A stretch of 64,000 nucleotides of DNA from Marinimicrobium locisalis. GTDB taxonomy: Bacteria; Pseudomonadota; Gammaproteobacteria; Pseudomonadales; Cellvibrionaceae. Position 1 is the stretch's first letter. Every line of letters starts with the position of its first letter. The notes under the pieces are model-generated. The model was not told the origin of the DNA. It was given only the letters and a program-made list of their open reading frames with translations, and did not search any database. Location of the stretch: assembly GCF_039822625.1 (NCBI RefSeq), contig NZ_JBDLLG010000007.1, positions 1 through 64,000 on the forward strand. Reading direction: 5' to 3'. Position numbers and translations under genes: made by a program. Shown here piece after piece: positions 24,502 through 33,345 of the stretch.

Positions 24502-25713
24502 TCAGGGCAAATAGACCCGTGCAAATACCGCCTTTAGATAGTCAGTTTCCGGGATGGCGGAGTGCACCGGGTGGTCAGCGCTCTGCCCGCTCTGGGCAAT
24601 GATTTGCACGTGGCGATCCAGGTGTCGGCCCGCACCGCGCACGATATCCACTAGCGTTTCCTTTGGCAGGTGCATGGAGCAGGAGGCGGAGACCAGCAAG
24701 CCATCCTTGCCCAGCAATCGGATGGCCAATTCATTGATGTGCCGATAGGCGGCTTCGCCGGCCTTCTGGTCCTTGCGTCGCTTAATAAACGCCGGCGGGT
24801 CCAGCACCACGATGTCGAAGGTCTCGCCGTCGAGGATTAAGGCTTTCAATACCTCAATAGCCTTGCCTTGCACGGCGCTGACTTTCTCACTCACCCAGTT
24901 GCGCTCGGCATTGGCGGTGACGCCATCCAGGGCAGATTCGGAGGAATCGACACATACCACGGCCTCGGCGCCGGCACAGGCCGCCTCGACGCCCCAGCCG
25001 CCCATATAGGAAAAGACATCCAATACCCGCTTGCCACGGCAGAGCTTTTGAAGGCGCGCGCGGTTTTCCCGGTGGTCGTAAAACCAGCCGGTTTTCTGGC
25101 CCGCCCCCAAAGGCACCTCAAAGCGCGCGCCATTCTCCACCAGGCTCACGGCCGCCGGCGGCTCGCCAAAGGCCGCTTCGCGATACCTTGGCAAACCTTC
25201 CAGTTCGCGGGCACCATGGTCGTTATCCAGCCAGATGCTGGTGGGCTTCAGGCACTGGACCAGCGCTTCGATGACCGCCTCCTTCTCGCGCTCCATCCCG
25301 GCACTGGCAATCTGAACCACCAAGTCGTCGCCAAAACGGTCCACCACCAGCCCCGGCAGCAGGTCGGAGTCCCCGTAGACCAACCGATAGTAAGGCTCTT
25401 CATAACAGAGTTGACGCAGCGCGAGCGCTTGGTTGATGCGGTGCACCAGCAGCGAGCGGCTCAGCCCCTGGGCCGGGTCCCGGCTGATCAGGCGCCCGCA
25501 AATCAGGCCGGCGGGGTTAATCAGGGCGACCCCGAGCTCCTTGCCACTATTGGCGCAAATCAAGGCCTGAGCCCCCGCTTCAAAGCCCTTTAGGGGCGTC
25601 TGGGCAACGTCCACTTCGTTGCTGTAAATCCACAGGTGGCCGCGCTTTAAGCGACGGTCGGCATTCTTTTTAAGGGCGAGACGGGGCAAAGCGCAGGACA
25701 AAGACACAAACAT
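24502..25713 (-). CDS. rlmI: 23S rRNA cytosine methyltransferase, RlmI type
   Basis: A 403-residue class I SAM-dependent methyltransferase with an N-terminal PUA-like domain (KKNADRRLKRGHLWIYSNEV, about 15-34), then the catalytic Rossmann fold: GWFYDHRENR, VLDVFSYMGGWGV (SAM motif I), VVLDPPAFIKRRKD and SASCSMHLPKE, the last providing the catalytic Cys. E. coli RlmI makes m5C in 23S rRNA. Start ATG or a nearby start at 25713; the frame before the PUA fold is short. A stand-alone gene on the same strand upstream of the precursor operon. Family certain, exact target by homology. Confidence 0.85.
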   Translation of the reverse strand: MFVSLSCALPRLALKKNADRRLKRGHLWIYSNEVDVAQTPLKGFEAGAQALICANSGKELGVALINPAGLICGRLISRDPAQGLSRSLLVHRINQALALRQLCYEEPYYRLVYGDSDLLPGLVVDRFGDDLVVQIASAGMEREKEAVIEALVQCLKPTSIWLDNDHGARELEGLPRYREAAFGEPPAAVSLVENGARFEVPLGAGQKTGWFYDHRENRARLQKLCRGKRVLDVFSYMGGWGVEAACAGAEAVVCVDSSESALDGVTANAERNWVSEKVSAVQGKAIEVLKALILDGETFDIVVLDPPAFIKRRKDQKAGEAAYRHINELAIRLLGKDGLLVSASCSMHLPKETLVDIVRGAGRHLDRHVQIIAQSGQSADHPVHSAIPETDYLKAVFARVYLP

Positions 25714-25789
25714 TCTCCAATTCTAACGGGCCGACCCGCGGCGGGCCGGACGCCGGGCATTGTACCCGAGTCCGCGGCTGGGCCGAGCG

Positions 25790-26257
25790 CTATTCTTCCT
25801 CCGGGATGGATAAGGTGTCACGCCCGGCAAAGCGCTCACGGTCTTTCTCGGTGGCCCCTTCCCGGCATTCGCCGCGCATCCACATTTCTTCATAGGACAA
25901 GCGATAGTCCAGCTCGAGAAAGCCCTCCCGGCAATAACCAGTCACTTGGACCGCCCGCTTGGTATCTTTCTTAAGCCGCCGGTAGGCCGGCTCTCCCAAA
26001 GGCTCGCGCTGGCGGTGCTGGGAGGCCTCCTTGGGCGAGTCATACACTTGCACCAGGGGCCGACGCATCGCCTCGGGGATGGCCAACCGATAGACAAACT
26101 GTTTGCTGGTGTTAGGCAGGATCTCAATGGAGAGCGTCTCCTGGAGAGCGCTGTAGTGACGTCCCCCGGAGCTGCAACCTACCACCAGTAGCAGCGGGAG
26201 CACTACCAGCATCCCTTTGCAGAAGCCAAACCCGTTCATTGTGAGGCGTGTTCCCAT
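25790..26257 (-). CDS. Predicted lipoprotein of unknown function
   Basis: A 155-residue protein with a hydrophobic N-terminus and lipobox LLLVVGCSSG (Cys about residue 28), so it is probably lipidated and envelope-anchored. The mature part is charged with two further Cys and has no family I recognise. Two possible start codons are in frame; ATG 26257 follows TAGGA and is preferred over 26239. It is divergent from the FlgT-like gene with about 115 nt between, which may hold both promoters. Confidence 0.7.
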   Translation of the reverse strand: MGTRLTMNGFGFCKGMLVVLPLLLVVGCSSGGRHYSALQETLSIEILPNTSKQFVYRLAIPEAMRRPLVQVYDSPKEASQHRQREPLGEPAYRRLKKDTKRAVQVTGYCREGFLELDYRLSYEEMWMRGECREGATEKDRERFAGRDTLSIPEEE

Positions 26258-26372
26258 GTGGTTCCTATCTCTCAAGATTTTATGATCGCCGCCGATAGCC
26301 TTACCCGATACCGGCAAACTACCGGAACCCTAAAACATTTCCCCTCACTTGACCACTGGAGGAGCTCTGAAC

Positions 26373-27527
26373 GTGGATAGACGCATGCGCTCATACTCTT
26401 CCGCGCTGGCTGTTCTCCTGGCCGCAATGCTAACCATGGGCACCCAGGCCGGCCCCAGCCTACCGCACCTGGGAGACTACCCACAGGGTGACCCGCGCCG
26501 CGTCGGCGCTGCCGAGCCCACCACGGAGGAAGAGGCAGCCACACAGCCAGAGGCGCCATCAGCACTGACCCTCTGCCCCGCCCAAGAGCGAGTCTATCGC
26601 AAGTCCCTGCTGGTAACGGCGTTTCCCCGCCGGGGGGATGCCAGTGCCAACGGCGGGGGCCTTCAGGGGGCAGAGCAGGCACTACCGGAGTGGCTCGCCG
26701 GCCGGCTGGCCAACAGTGGCGCCCTGTTCCACCATCAAACGCTGAATGCCAGCTTACCCATGGGAAGCCCGGCGGAAACCGCACAGCAGGCCCGCCAATT
26801 GGCGCGGGAGCGGCAGACACAGCTGGTGCTCACCGGCGCCCTGTTGGACCTGGGCATGGCCCGCCCCAAAGACTTACTCAACCCCGACCTGATTACTCGC
26901 GGGCGCAACGCCACCGTAAGCACCTTCGGGCTGAACGAAGAGTGGGACACCCGCCAGCGGCACTTTGTTCTACATCTTGAATTGCTGGACGGCGTGACTG
27001 GCAACGCGGTGTTCCGACACGAGTACCGGCTGCGGGGGGTATGGAACCCGAAGCACCCGGCACGGGCCAGGTTCGGCACGCCGGCTTTTTGGGAAACCGA
27101 CTACGGGGAAAAGGTGGAGCAGCTGCTGATGGAGGCGGGCGCCCATCTGGAAGAAGCCATACGTTGCCAGCCACTGGTGGCGAGGCTAAACCGCGCCGCC
27201 CCGGGGTCGGCCCCACTACTGGAAGCCGGGCGGGTTCAGGGCCTGGAAACCGGTGACCGCCTGCCCCTGCACCGGGTCAGCCTACGGCAGATTCCGGGAG
27301 AGTACCGGCTATACACCGCTCATTTGCTGGCCAGTGGCGCCACTCTGACGGTGGTGCGCGCCTACGCCCATTCCAGCGAAGTGAAACTGGAGGGGGACTG
27401 GGCTCTGTATGGGGAGCATTTGGCGGTAGCACCCGGACCGGGCACGCAGACCGCCAGCACGGGGCCACCGCCCACGCCTTCGGCCGAGAAGCCGCACGCC
27501 GAGGCCCCGGAAACTGACGCCAATTAA
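26373..27527 (+). CDS. FlgT-like exported protein
   Basis: A 384-residue exported protein with a signal peptide ending TQA (about residue 26). The middle part (about 66-270: CPAQERVYRKSLLVTAFPRR, LPEWLAGRLANSGA, QLVLTGALLDLG) resembles the middle domain of FlgT, an H-ring protein of the flagellar basal body. The last 60 residues are Pro/Ala-rich and low in complexity. The start is GTG at 26373, eight bases after GGAGGAG; the upstream frame has no ribosome site. No flagellar gene is adjacent, so a flagellar role is only an inference from similarity. Its 3' end overlaps secB by 4 nt on the opposite strand. Confidence 0.6.
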   Translation: MDRRMRSYSSALAVLLAAMLTMGTQAGPSLPHLGDYPQGDPRRVGAAEPTTEEEAATQPEAPSALTLCPAQERVYRKSLLVTAFPRRGDASANGGGLQGAEQALPEWLAGRLANSGALFHHQTLNASLPMGSPAETAQQARQLARERQTQLVLTGALLDLGMARPKDLLNPDLITRGRNATVSTFGLNEEWDTRQRHFVLHLELLDGVTGNAVFRHEYRLRGVWNPKHPARARFGTPAFWETDYGEKVEQLLMEAGAHLEEAIRCQPLVARLNRAAPGSAPLLEAGRVQGLETGDRLPLHRVSLRQIPGEYRLYTAHLLASGATLTVVRAYAHSSEVKLEGDWALYGEHLAVAPGPGTQTASTGPPPTPSAEKPHAEAPETDAN

Positions 27528-28033
27528 GCGTCAGTGGCGGGGGTTTCGGCGGATTCGCCTTTTTTCTTCACCTGCTGAACCGCCTGAGCGAAGACCGCAT
27601 CAAAGTTAATGGGGGGCAGCATCAGCGGCGGGAAAGAGCCGCGAGAGAGGGTGGAATCAATCACTTCGCGGGCATAGGGGAACAGAATTTGAGGGCAGGT
27701 GGTATTGATCACCTGGCTCTTCTGCGCCTTGTCCAACCCCTGAATGTTAAACAGGCCGGCCTGCTTCACTTCCACCAGAAAAACCACTTTGTCTTCCATG
27801 GTCGCGGTGATGGTCATCAGCAGCACCACTTCGTGGTGGCTTTCGCCCAGGTTATTGACCTGCACGTTCAGCTCCTGATCAATTTTCGGCTTCCAGGAGC
27901 GATTAAACACCTCCGCCCCCATGGGGGTTTCGTAAGACAGGTCCTTCAGGTAGATGCGTTTAATCTGGAGGCCACGGGGCGCTTCTTGAGTGGCGCCAGC
28001 GCCGTTCGCTTGGGAGTTGTTTTCGTCTGCCAT
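27524..28033 (-). CDS. secB: Protein-export chaperone SecB
   Basis: A 169-residue SecB. It keeps preproteins unfolded and delivers them to SecA. Family features include LQIKRIYLKDLSYETP, the strand VFNRSWKPKI and the C-terminal APPINFDAVFAQ-type segment (LPPINFDAVFAQ). Third gene of yibN-grxC-secB on the minus strand, the order found in enterobacteria and other gammaproteobacteria. Start ATG 28033. Confidence 0.97.
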   Translation of the reverse strand: MADENNSQANGAGATQEAPRGLQIKRIYLKDLSYETPMGAEVFNRSWKPKIDQELNVQVNNLGESHHEVVLLMTITATMEDKVVFLVEVKQAGLFNIQGLDKAQKSQVINTTCPQILFPYAREVIDSTLSRGSFPPLMLPPINFDAVFAQAVQQVKKKGESAETPATDA

Positions 28034-28107
28034 AAGTCAAAGTACCGTTTTATTTATTGAGTCGCTGTATTTTGAAGTAGAGGCAAGGTTGCTCTGCGAG
28101 ACGTTAT

Positions 28108-28359
28108 TTAGCCCAGCAGCTCATCAAGCTTGCCCTTTTTGTCCAGTGCCCAGAGGTCGGTAAAGCCACCCACGTGGGTGTCTCCGATCCAGATCTGAGG
28201 CACGGTCCGCTGACCACTGTCAGCCATCATTTTTTCCCGCAGCTGGGGGTCCCGGTCCACCCGAACCTCCTCGTAGCTCACCCCTTTACTCTGCAGCAAC
28301 TGCTTGGCATTGATACAGAACGGGCAAACCGCTGTGGTATACATCACTACTTTGGCCAT
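28108..28359 (-). CDS. grxC: Glutaredoxin 3
   Basis: An 83-residue glutaredoxin with the active site CPFC (about residues 12-15), the cis-Pro segment TVPQIWIG and the glutathione-binding GG-x-D stretch. It reduces disulfides and mixed disulfides with glutathione. ATG 28359 follows GAGG at good spacing; the longer frame overlaps yibN. It lies between yibN and secB. Confidence 0.95.
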   Translation of the reverse strand: MAKVVMYTTAVCPFCINAKQLLQSKGVSYEEVRVDRDPQLREKMMADSGQRTVPQIWIGDTHVGGFTDLWALDKKGKLDELLG

Positions 28360-28367
28360 AAAACACC

Positions 28368-28781
28368 TCAGGATTTGACCAGGGGCAACCCCTGGGTTTG
28401 CCATTCGGTCACGCCACCGGCCAGGCGACGCACATCAAAGCCTTTCTGACCCAGGGTACGGCCCGCCGCGCCGGCGTGCTGGCCTAACTTGTCCGCCACC
28501 ACAATGATTTTCTCCCGGTAAGGCTCGAGCACCCGCTCGCCCTCCGCCGCCACTTTGGTGTGGGGCAGGCTGATCGCACCGGAGATGTGGCCGGCCTTGT
28601 AGTCCGACGCCTCGCGCACATCCAGCAGTACCGCCTGTTCGCTATTTAGCAGGCGGGTGACCTCATGGGCGGGAATCGGCTGACCGTTCTTGATCCGCTC
28701 ACGCCAGGCGTACACCACCATCAATACCACCAGAGTGGTGATCAGGAGCCACTCCTGACTGACAAATACAAAAAAATCCAC
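28368..28781 (-). CDS. yibN: Rhodanese-like membrane protein YibN
   Basis: A 137-residue protein with an N-terminal membrane segment (about 10-26) and a rhodanese-like fold (AVLLDVREASDYKAGHISGAISLPH). The active-site loop, usually a Cys followed by G, reads IVVADKLGQHAGAAG and contains no Cys, so sulfurtransferase activity is unlikely and a binding or signalling role is more plausible. First gene of yibN-grxC-secB; divergent from gpmI with about 260 nt between, which holds both promoters but no clear gene. Confidence 0.85.
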   Translation of the reverse strand: MDFFVFVSQEWLLITTLVVLMVVYAWRERIKNGQPIPAHEVTRLLNSEQAVLLDVREASDYKAGHISGAISLPHTKVAAEGERVLEPYREKIIVVADKLGQHAGAAGRTLGQKGFDVRRLAGGVTEWQTQGLPLVKS

Positions 28782-29040
28782 GTGTTCGCCGTCCTCAACT
28801 CGGAAAGGGAATCCTCCACCCTCATAGAACCGGGGCGGAGCGCGCCGCAGTATACACCATCGGGCGTGGATTTCTCAGCGGTCGGAATAGCGTTAGCGCG
28901 TGTCAGACGTATCCCAGGCCTGTCGCAGGCGTAGAGTTACCCACAGGAACGCGTTAGAATGGGGGTTTTGCGCCCTGCGGGGCCGATAAACCCCATTCTC
29001 TCGTTTATTCATTCAGCGACTCAAAGAAGTGACAGCATCT

Positions 29041-30591
29041 ATGACCGCCAGCAAGAAACCCCTCGTTCTGATCATCTTGGACGGCTTTGGTCACTCGGAA
29101 AGCACCGAGCACAACGCCGTATACAGCGCCAACACCCCCGTATGGGACGGCCTCTGGGGCGAGCGCCCGAAAAACTTGATCGCCACCTCCGGCATGGCCG
29201 TGGGCCTGCCCGAGGGCCAAATGGGGAACAGCGAGGTCGGTCATACCACCATCGGCGCCGGCCGAGTGGTCTACCAGAACTTTACCCGCATCAATAAGGC
29301 CATTGAAGACGGCGAGTTCGCCACCAACCCGGCCTATGCCGCGGCCATCGACAAGGCCATCGACGCCGACAAGGCGGTTCACATCCTGGGCCTGCTCTCC
29401 GAGGGCGGCGTCCACAGCCACCAGAACCACATCTATGCCATGGTCGACGCCGCTGCCAAGCGGGGCGCCAAGAAAGTTTACCTGCACGCCTTTCTGGATG
29501 GCCGAGACACCGCGCCGCGCAGCGCCAAGCCCTCCCTGGAGAAAGCCGAGAAGCAACTGGCCGAGCTGGGCGTGGGCCGGGTGGCGAGCATCTGTGGCCG
29601 CTACTTCGCCATGGACCGCGACAACCGCTGGGACCGGGTAGAGCAGTCCTACAACGCCATGGTGTGCGGGACCGCCGAGAAAACCGCCCCCACCGCCGTT
29701 GAAGGCCTGGCAGCCGCTTACGAGCGCGATGAAAACGATGAATTTGTGAAAGCCACCGTGATTGCCGGTGAAGGCGAGAGCCCGGTGAAGATGGAAGACG
29801 GCGATGTAGCCATCTTTATGAACTTCCGCCCCGACCGTGCGCGCCAAATCACCCGCGCCATGATCGAGCCGGCCTTTGACAACTTCAAGCGCCAGTGCGA
29901 GCCCAAGCTGGCCGATTTTGTCATGACCACCGAGTACGCGGCCGACATCAAGGCCAGTTGCGCCTTTCCACCCCAGGAGCTGGTCAACTCGTTCGGCGAC
30001 TATATCGCCAAGCAGGGCAAGACCCAGTTGCGCATCGCCGAGACCGAGAAGTACGCCCACGTGACCTTCTTCTTTAACGGTGGCACCGAAGCCGAGTTTG
30101 AAGGGGAAGACCGCATTCTGGTGCCCTCGCCGAACGTGGCCACCTATGACCTGCAGCCGGAAATGAGTGCCCCGGAAGTGACCGACAAGCTGGTGGAGGC
30201 GATTGAGTCCGATAAGTACGACGCCATCATCTGCAACTACGCCAACGGCGACATGGTGGGCCACTCGGGCATTTTCGAGGCGGCGGTCAAGGCCGTGGAA
30301 GCGGTGGACCAGTGTCTGGGGCGTGTGCTCGATGCCACTTTGAAGGCCGGCGGCGAAGCGTTGATCACCGCCGACCACGGTAACTGCGAGGAAATGTATG
30401 ACGCGGATACCGGCCAGGTCAGCACCCAGCACTCCATCCTGCCGGTGCCGTTGGTGTATGTAAGCGATCGCAAAGGCACAGTGGCCGACGGCGGCTCACT
30501 GGCCGACCTGGCGCCCACCATGCTCCACCTGATGGGGCTGGAGCAGCCCAAGGAAATGACCGGGCGCAACCTGGTCGAGCTCAGCGAGTAA
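29041..30591 (+). CDS. gpmI: 2,3-bisphosphoglycerate-independent phosphoglycerate mutase
   Basis: A 516-residue GpmI, which interconverts 3- and 2-phosphoglycerate in glycolysis with two Mn ions. The alkaline-phosphatase-fold motifs are present: LVLIILDGFG at the start, the phosphorylated Ser in GNSEVGHTTIGAG (about residue 63), the cap domain, and ITADHGNCEEM. ATG 29041 is chosen over a GTG at 29029. envC, ctp and yibQ follow on the same strand, a conserved gammaproteobacterial order. Confidence 0.97.
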   Translation: MTASKKPLVLIILDGFGHSESTEHNAVYSANTPVWDGLWGERPKNLIATSGMAVGLPEGQMGNSEVGHTTIGAGRVVYQNFTRINKAIEDGEFATNPAYAAAIDKAIDADKAVHILGLLSEGGVHSHQNHIYAMVDAAAKRGAKKVYLHAFLDGRDTAPRSAKPSLEKAEKQLAELGVGRVASICGRYFAMDRDNRWDRVEQSYNAMVCGTAEKTAPTAVEGLAAAYERDENDEFVKATVIAGEGESPVKMEDGDVAIFMNFRPDRARQITRAMIEPAFDNFKRQCEPKLADFVMTTEYAADIKASCAFPPQELVNSFGDYIAKQGKTQLRIAETEKYAHVTFFFNGGTEAEFEGEDRILVPSPNVATYDLQPEMSAPEVTDKLVEAIESDKYDAIICNYANGDMVGHSGIFEAAVKAVEAVDQCLGRVLDATLKAGGEALITADHGNCEEMYDADTGQVSTQHSILPVPLVYVSDRKGTVADGGSLADLAPTMLHLMGLEQPKEMTGRNLVELSE

Positions 30592-30602
30592 TGATCGCGG
30601 GT

Positions 30603-30620
30603 GACGGCCCACGGGCCGTC
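30603..30620 (+). other. Hairpin between gpmI and envC
   Basis: Perfect stem GACGGCCC / GGGCCGTC with a 2-nt loop, 11 nt after the gpmI stop. It lacks a T-run. It may protect the gpmI message 3' end or reduce read-through into envC. Confidence 0.4.
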
Positions 30621-30654
30621 CCCAACCCTTCCCCGGCCACTGGATACTGACACT

Positions 30655-31815
30655 GTGCGAGCCCGACACTTTTATAAAAAGCTGCTCACGCTGTGCTTGA
30701 CCCTGACGATGACCGGCACTGTCTTTGCGCAAGCCGATCAGCAGGCGGACTACGAAGCCCGCATGCAGGAGGTTCAGCGCACCATAGAGCAACTGCAAAA
30801 AGAACTGAAGAAAACCCAAGGCTCCCGAGATGAGCTCAAGGAAAAGCTGGAGGAATCCGAGTCCGATATCGGCGAGCTGCTCCAAAAGATTCAAAAGATC
30901 GAATCCGAGCTCGAAGAGCAGAACCAGGACCTTCAAAGCCTTAAACAAGAGCGCCGCGAACTCAACCAGTCCCGCCAGCAACAACAGGCCGCCGTGGCCG
31001 AACAGGTTCGGGCAGCCTACCAACTGGGCCGACAGAGCCAAATCAAACTACTGCTGAACCAGGAGGAGCCCCAACGGGTCTCCCGGCTGCTTCGTTATTA
31101 CGACTACTGGCTGGAGGCCCGCACCGAGAAAATCGAGCGCTACCTGGCCACCCTCGCGGAGCTGGACCAGATCGAGCCCAAGATTCTGCGCACCACCGCG
31201 GCACTGGAGCGCAACCGGGAAGAGCTGGAAACCCAGCACCAACGACTCCAGGCCCGCCAGGAGGAGCGGCGCGAGACCATCGCCTCGCTCAACCAACGGA
31301 TCCACTCCACCGACCAGGAACTGGCCGACCTCAAGCAGGACCGCGAGCGCCTGCAGACCCTCATGGATGAAGTCACCGCCGCCGTGGCCGATATAGAGAT
31401 TCCCGGCAGCGATGTCCCCTTCAGCAAGAGCAAGGGCCAACTGCCCTGGCCGGCCAAGGGCCAGGTTCGCCACCGCTTCGGCAGCCCGCAGCTCGACGGG
31501 CAAGTCAAACGCAACGGAATGGTGATTGGGGCGTCAGCCGGTGAGCCGGTGCTGGCCGTACACCATGGCCGCGTGGTATTTTCCGACTATTTCCGGGGCC
31601 ACGGGCTCCTGCTGATTGTGGACCATGGCGAAGGCTATATGAGCCTTTACGCCCACAATCAGACCCTGTACAAGGAAACCGGCGAATGGGTGAGCGCCGG
31701 AGAGACCATTGCCCGGGTGGGCAGCACCGGCGGACAAAGCCAAGCCGGGCTGTATTTCGAAATTCGACACCGGGGCAAGCCGACCAATCCGGCCCCTTGG
31801 CTGGCCCAGGCCTGA
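30655..31815 (+). CDS. envC: Murein hydrolase activator EnvC
   Basis: A 386-residue exported protein: signal peptide ending FAQA (about residue 27), a long coiled-coil (about 30-250, rich in Gln/Glu heptads) and a C-terminal LytM domain (about 285-386). The LytM active-site His and Asp of true M23 peptidases are replaced (KRNGMVIGA at the first site), as in EnvC, which activates amidases during cell division instead of cutting murein. GTG 30655 gives a proper signal peptide; the ribosome site is weak. Confidence 0.85.
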   Translation: MRARHFYKKLLTLCLTLTMTGTVFAQADQQADYEARMQEVQRTIEQLQKELKKTQGSRDELKEKLEESESDIGELLQKIQKIESELEEQNQDLQSLKQERRELNQSRQQQQAAVAEQVRAAYQLGRQSQIKLLLNQEEPQRVSRLLRYYDYWLEARTEKIERYLATLAELDQIEPKILRTTAALERNREELETQHQRLQARQEERRETIASLNQRIHSTDQELADLKQDRERLQTLMDEVTAAVADIEIPGSDVPFSKSKGQLPWPAKGQVRHRFGSPQLDGQVKRNGMVIGASAGEPVLAVHHGRVVFSDYFRGHGLLLIVDHGEGYMSLYAHNQTLYKETGEWVSAGETIARVGSTGGQSQAGLYFEIRHRGKPTNPAPWLAQA

Positions 31816-31859
31816 TTTAGGGTTACTTATGTGCCAGACTCAATATTCAACAACCATCG

Positions 31860-31876
31860 CCCCGGCGGTGCCGGGG
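31860..31876 (+). other. Hairpin before the ctp gene
   Basis: CCCCGGC-ggt-GCCGGGG, a 7-bp perfect GC stem in the 105-nt gap between envC and the S41 peptidase gene. No T-run follows. Possible RNA structure in the leader. Confidence 0.35.
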
Positions 31877-31919
31877 AGAGTGCCAAACCGGCCCCTCAGT
31901 GAGCTTTCAGGAGAACCGG

Positions 31920-33341
31920 ATGCTGTACGCTGATTTAAAACATGCCACCCTGCTGGCACTGTTCGCCACCCTGCCCGGCCTGGCGGCAGCTCAGGGGACT
32001 GCCCCCAGCATGAGCCCCAACGCCCAAGCCGACCAAGCGGCCACGGACGCTGTACCGGAGAAGGGGCTGTTGCCACTGGAAGAACTGCGGACCTTTACCC
32101 GCGTGTACGATCACATCCGCAGCAGCTACGTCGAAGAGCTCACCGACGCCCAACTGCTCGAGTACGCCATCAAAGGCATGATTTCCGAGCTGGACCCACA
32201 CTCCGCCTACCTGGACAAAAAGTCGTTTGAGGACTTGCAGGAAAACACCTCCGGGGAGTTCGGTGGCATCGGCATCGAGGTGGGCATGGAAGATGGCTTT
32301 GTAAAGGTCATTGCCCCCATTGACGACACGCCGGCCGAGCGCGCCGGCATCGAGGCCGGAGACCTGATCACCCGACTGGATGGCCAGCCGGTCAAGGGGA
32401 TGACGTTGACCGAAGCGGTAGAAAAAATGCGCGGCCCGAAAGGCAGCGAACTGACCCTGACCGTTATGCGCGAAGGCATGGAGCAGCCGTTTGAAGTCAC
32501 CCTCAAGCGCGACGTTATCCGCGTCAAGAGCGTTCGCGTTCGACTAATGGATGACCATTACGCCTATGTGCGCATTGCCCAGTTCCAGGTCAACACGGGC
32601 AAGGACATGGTGGACGCGATCAACAAGCTGCGCGAAGAGAATGAGGACGTGCGTGGCATTGTGCTCGACCTGCGTAACAACCCCGGCGGCGTGCTTCAGG
32701 CTTCGGTGGAAGTGGCGGATGCCTTTATCGATGAAGGCTTGGTGGTCTATACCGACGGGCGCCTGGAGAACAGCGATATGCGCTATCACGCCAACGCCGG
32801 TCAAATTGCGGAAGACCTGCCCATGGTGGCGCTGATCAACGACGGCTCGGCCTCGGCCTCGGAAATTGTCGCAGGCGCCCTGCAAGACCACGGCCGGGCG
32901 GTGATTCTGGGCACCCGCAGTTTTGGCAAGGGCTCCGTTCAAACCATTGTGCCCATCGACGAGGCTCGAGCGGTCAAGCTGACAACGGCCCTGTACTACA
33001 CCCCGAACGGTCGCTCTATTCAGGCCCAGGGCATCGCGCCCGATGTGGAAGTGGAGCGCGCCCGAGTCACAGCAATCCAGGGCCTGAAACGCTCCACCGA
33101 GGCGGACCTCTCCGGCCACTTGGGCAACGTCAACGGCGGCGAGGAAAGCAACAGCCAAACCCGCGCCGAGCGCGACGAAGACCGGGCGATTGAGGACAAC
33201 CAGCTTCACGAAGCTCTGAACCTGCTTAAAGGCTTGCACATTTTCCAGCGCCAGCAAGCAGCAAAAGCCCCGCTGCCGCAAGTGCCTGAGGAGGCCTCCG
33301 AGACAGGCGCGGCGCAAAGCAACCCCGCCCCGGCGGAATAA
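31920..33341 (+). CDS. S41 C-terminal processing peptidase (Ctp family)
   Basis: A 473-residue exported serine protease of the tail-specific Ctp family. Signal peptide ending AAA-QG (about residue 24), a PDZ domain (about 105-180: GIGIEVGMEDGFVKVIAPIDDTPAERAGI...GDLITRLDG) and the catalytic core with Ser in NDGSASASEIVAGAL and Lys in GTRSFGKGSVQ. The C-terminal 90 residues are low-complexity. ATG 31920 follows AGGAG. It lies between envC and yibQ, and probably helps process envelope or cell-wall enzymes. Confidence 0.9.
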   Translation: MLYADLKHATLLALFATLPGLAAAQGTAPSMSPNAQADQAATDAVPEKGLLPLEELRTFTRVYDHIRSSYVEELTDAQLLEYAIKGMISELDPHSAYLDKKSFEDLQENTSGEFGGIGIEVGMEDGFVKVIAPIDDTPAERAGIEAGDLITRLDGQPVKGMTLTEAVEKMRGPKGSELTLTVMREGMEQPFEVTLKRDVIRVKSVRVRLMDDHYAYVRIAQFQVNTGKDMVDAINKLREENEDVRGIVLDLRNNPGGVLQASVEVADAFIDEGLVVYTDGRLENSDMRYHANAGQIAEDLPMVALINDGSASASEIVAGALQDHGRAVILGTRSFGKGSVQTIVPIDEARAVKLTTALYYTPNGRSIQAQGIAPDVEVERARVTAIQGLKRSTEADLSGHLGNVNGGEESNSQTRAERDEDRAIEDNQLHEALNLLKGLHIFQRQQAAKAPLPQVPEEASETGAAQSNPAPAE

Positions 33342-33345
33342 GCCT

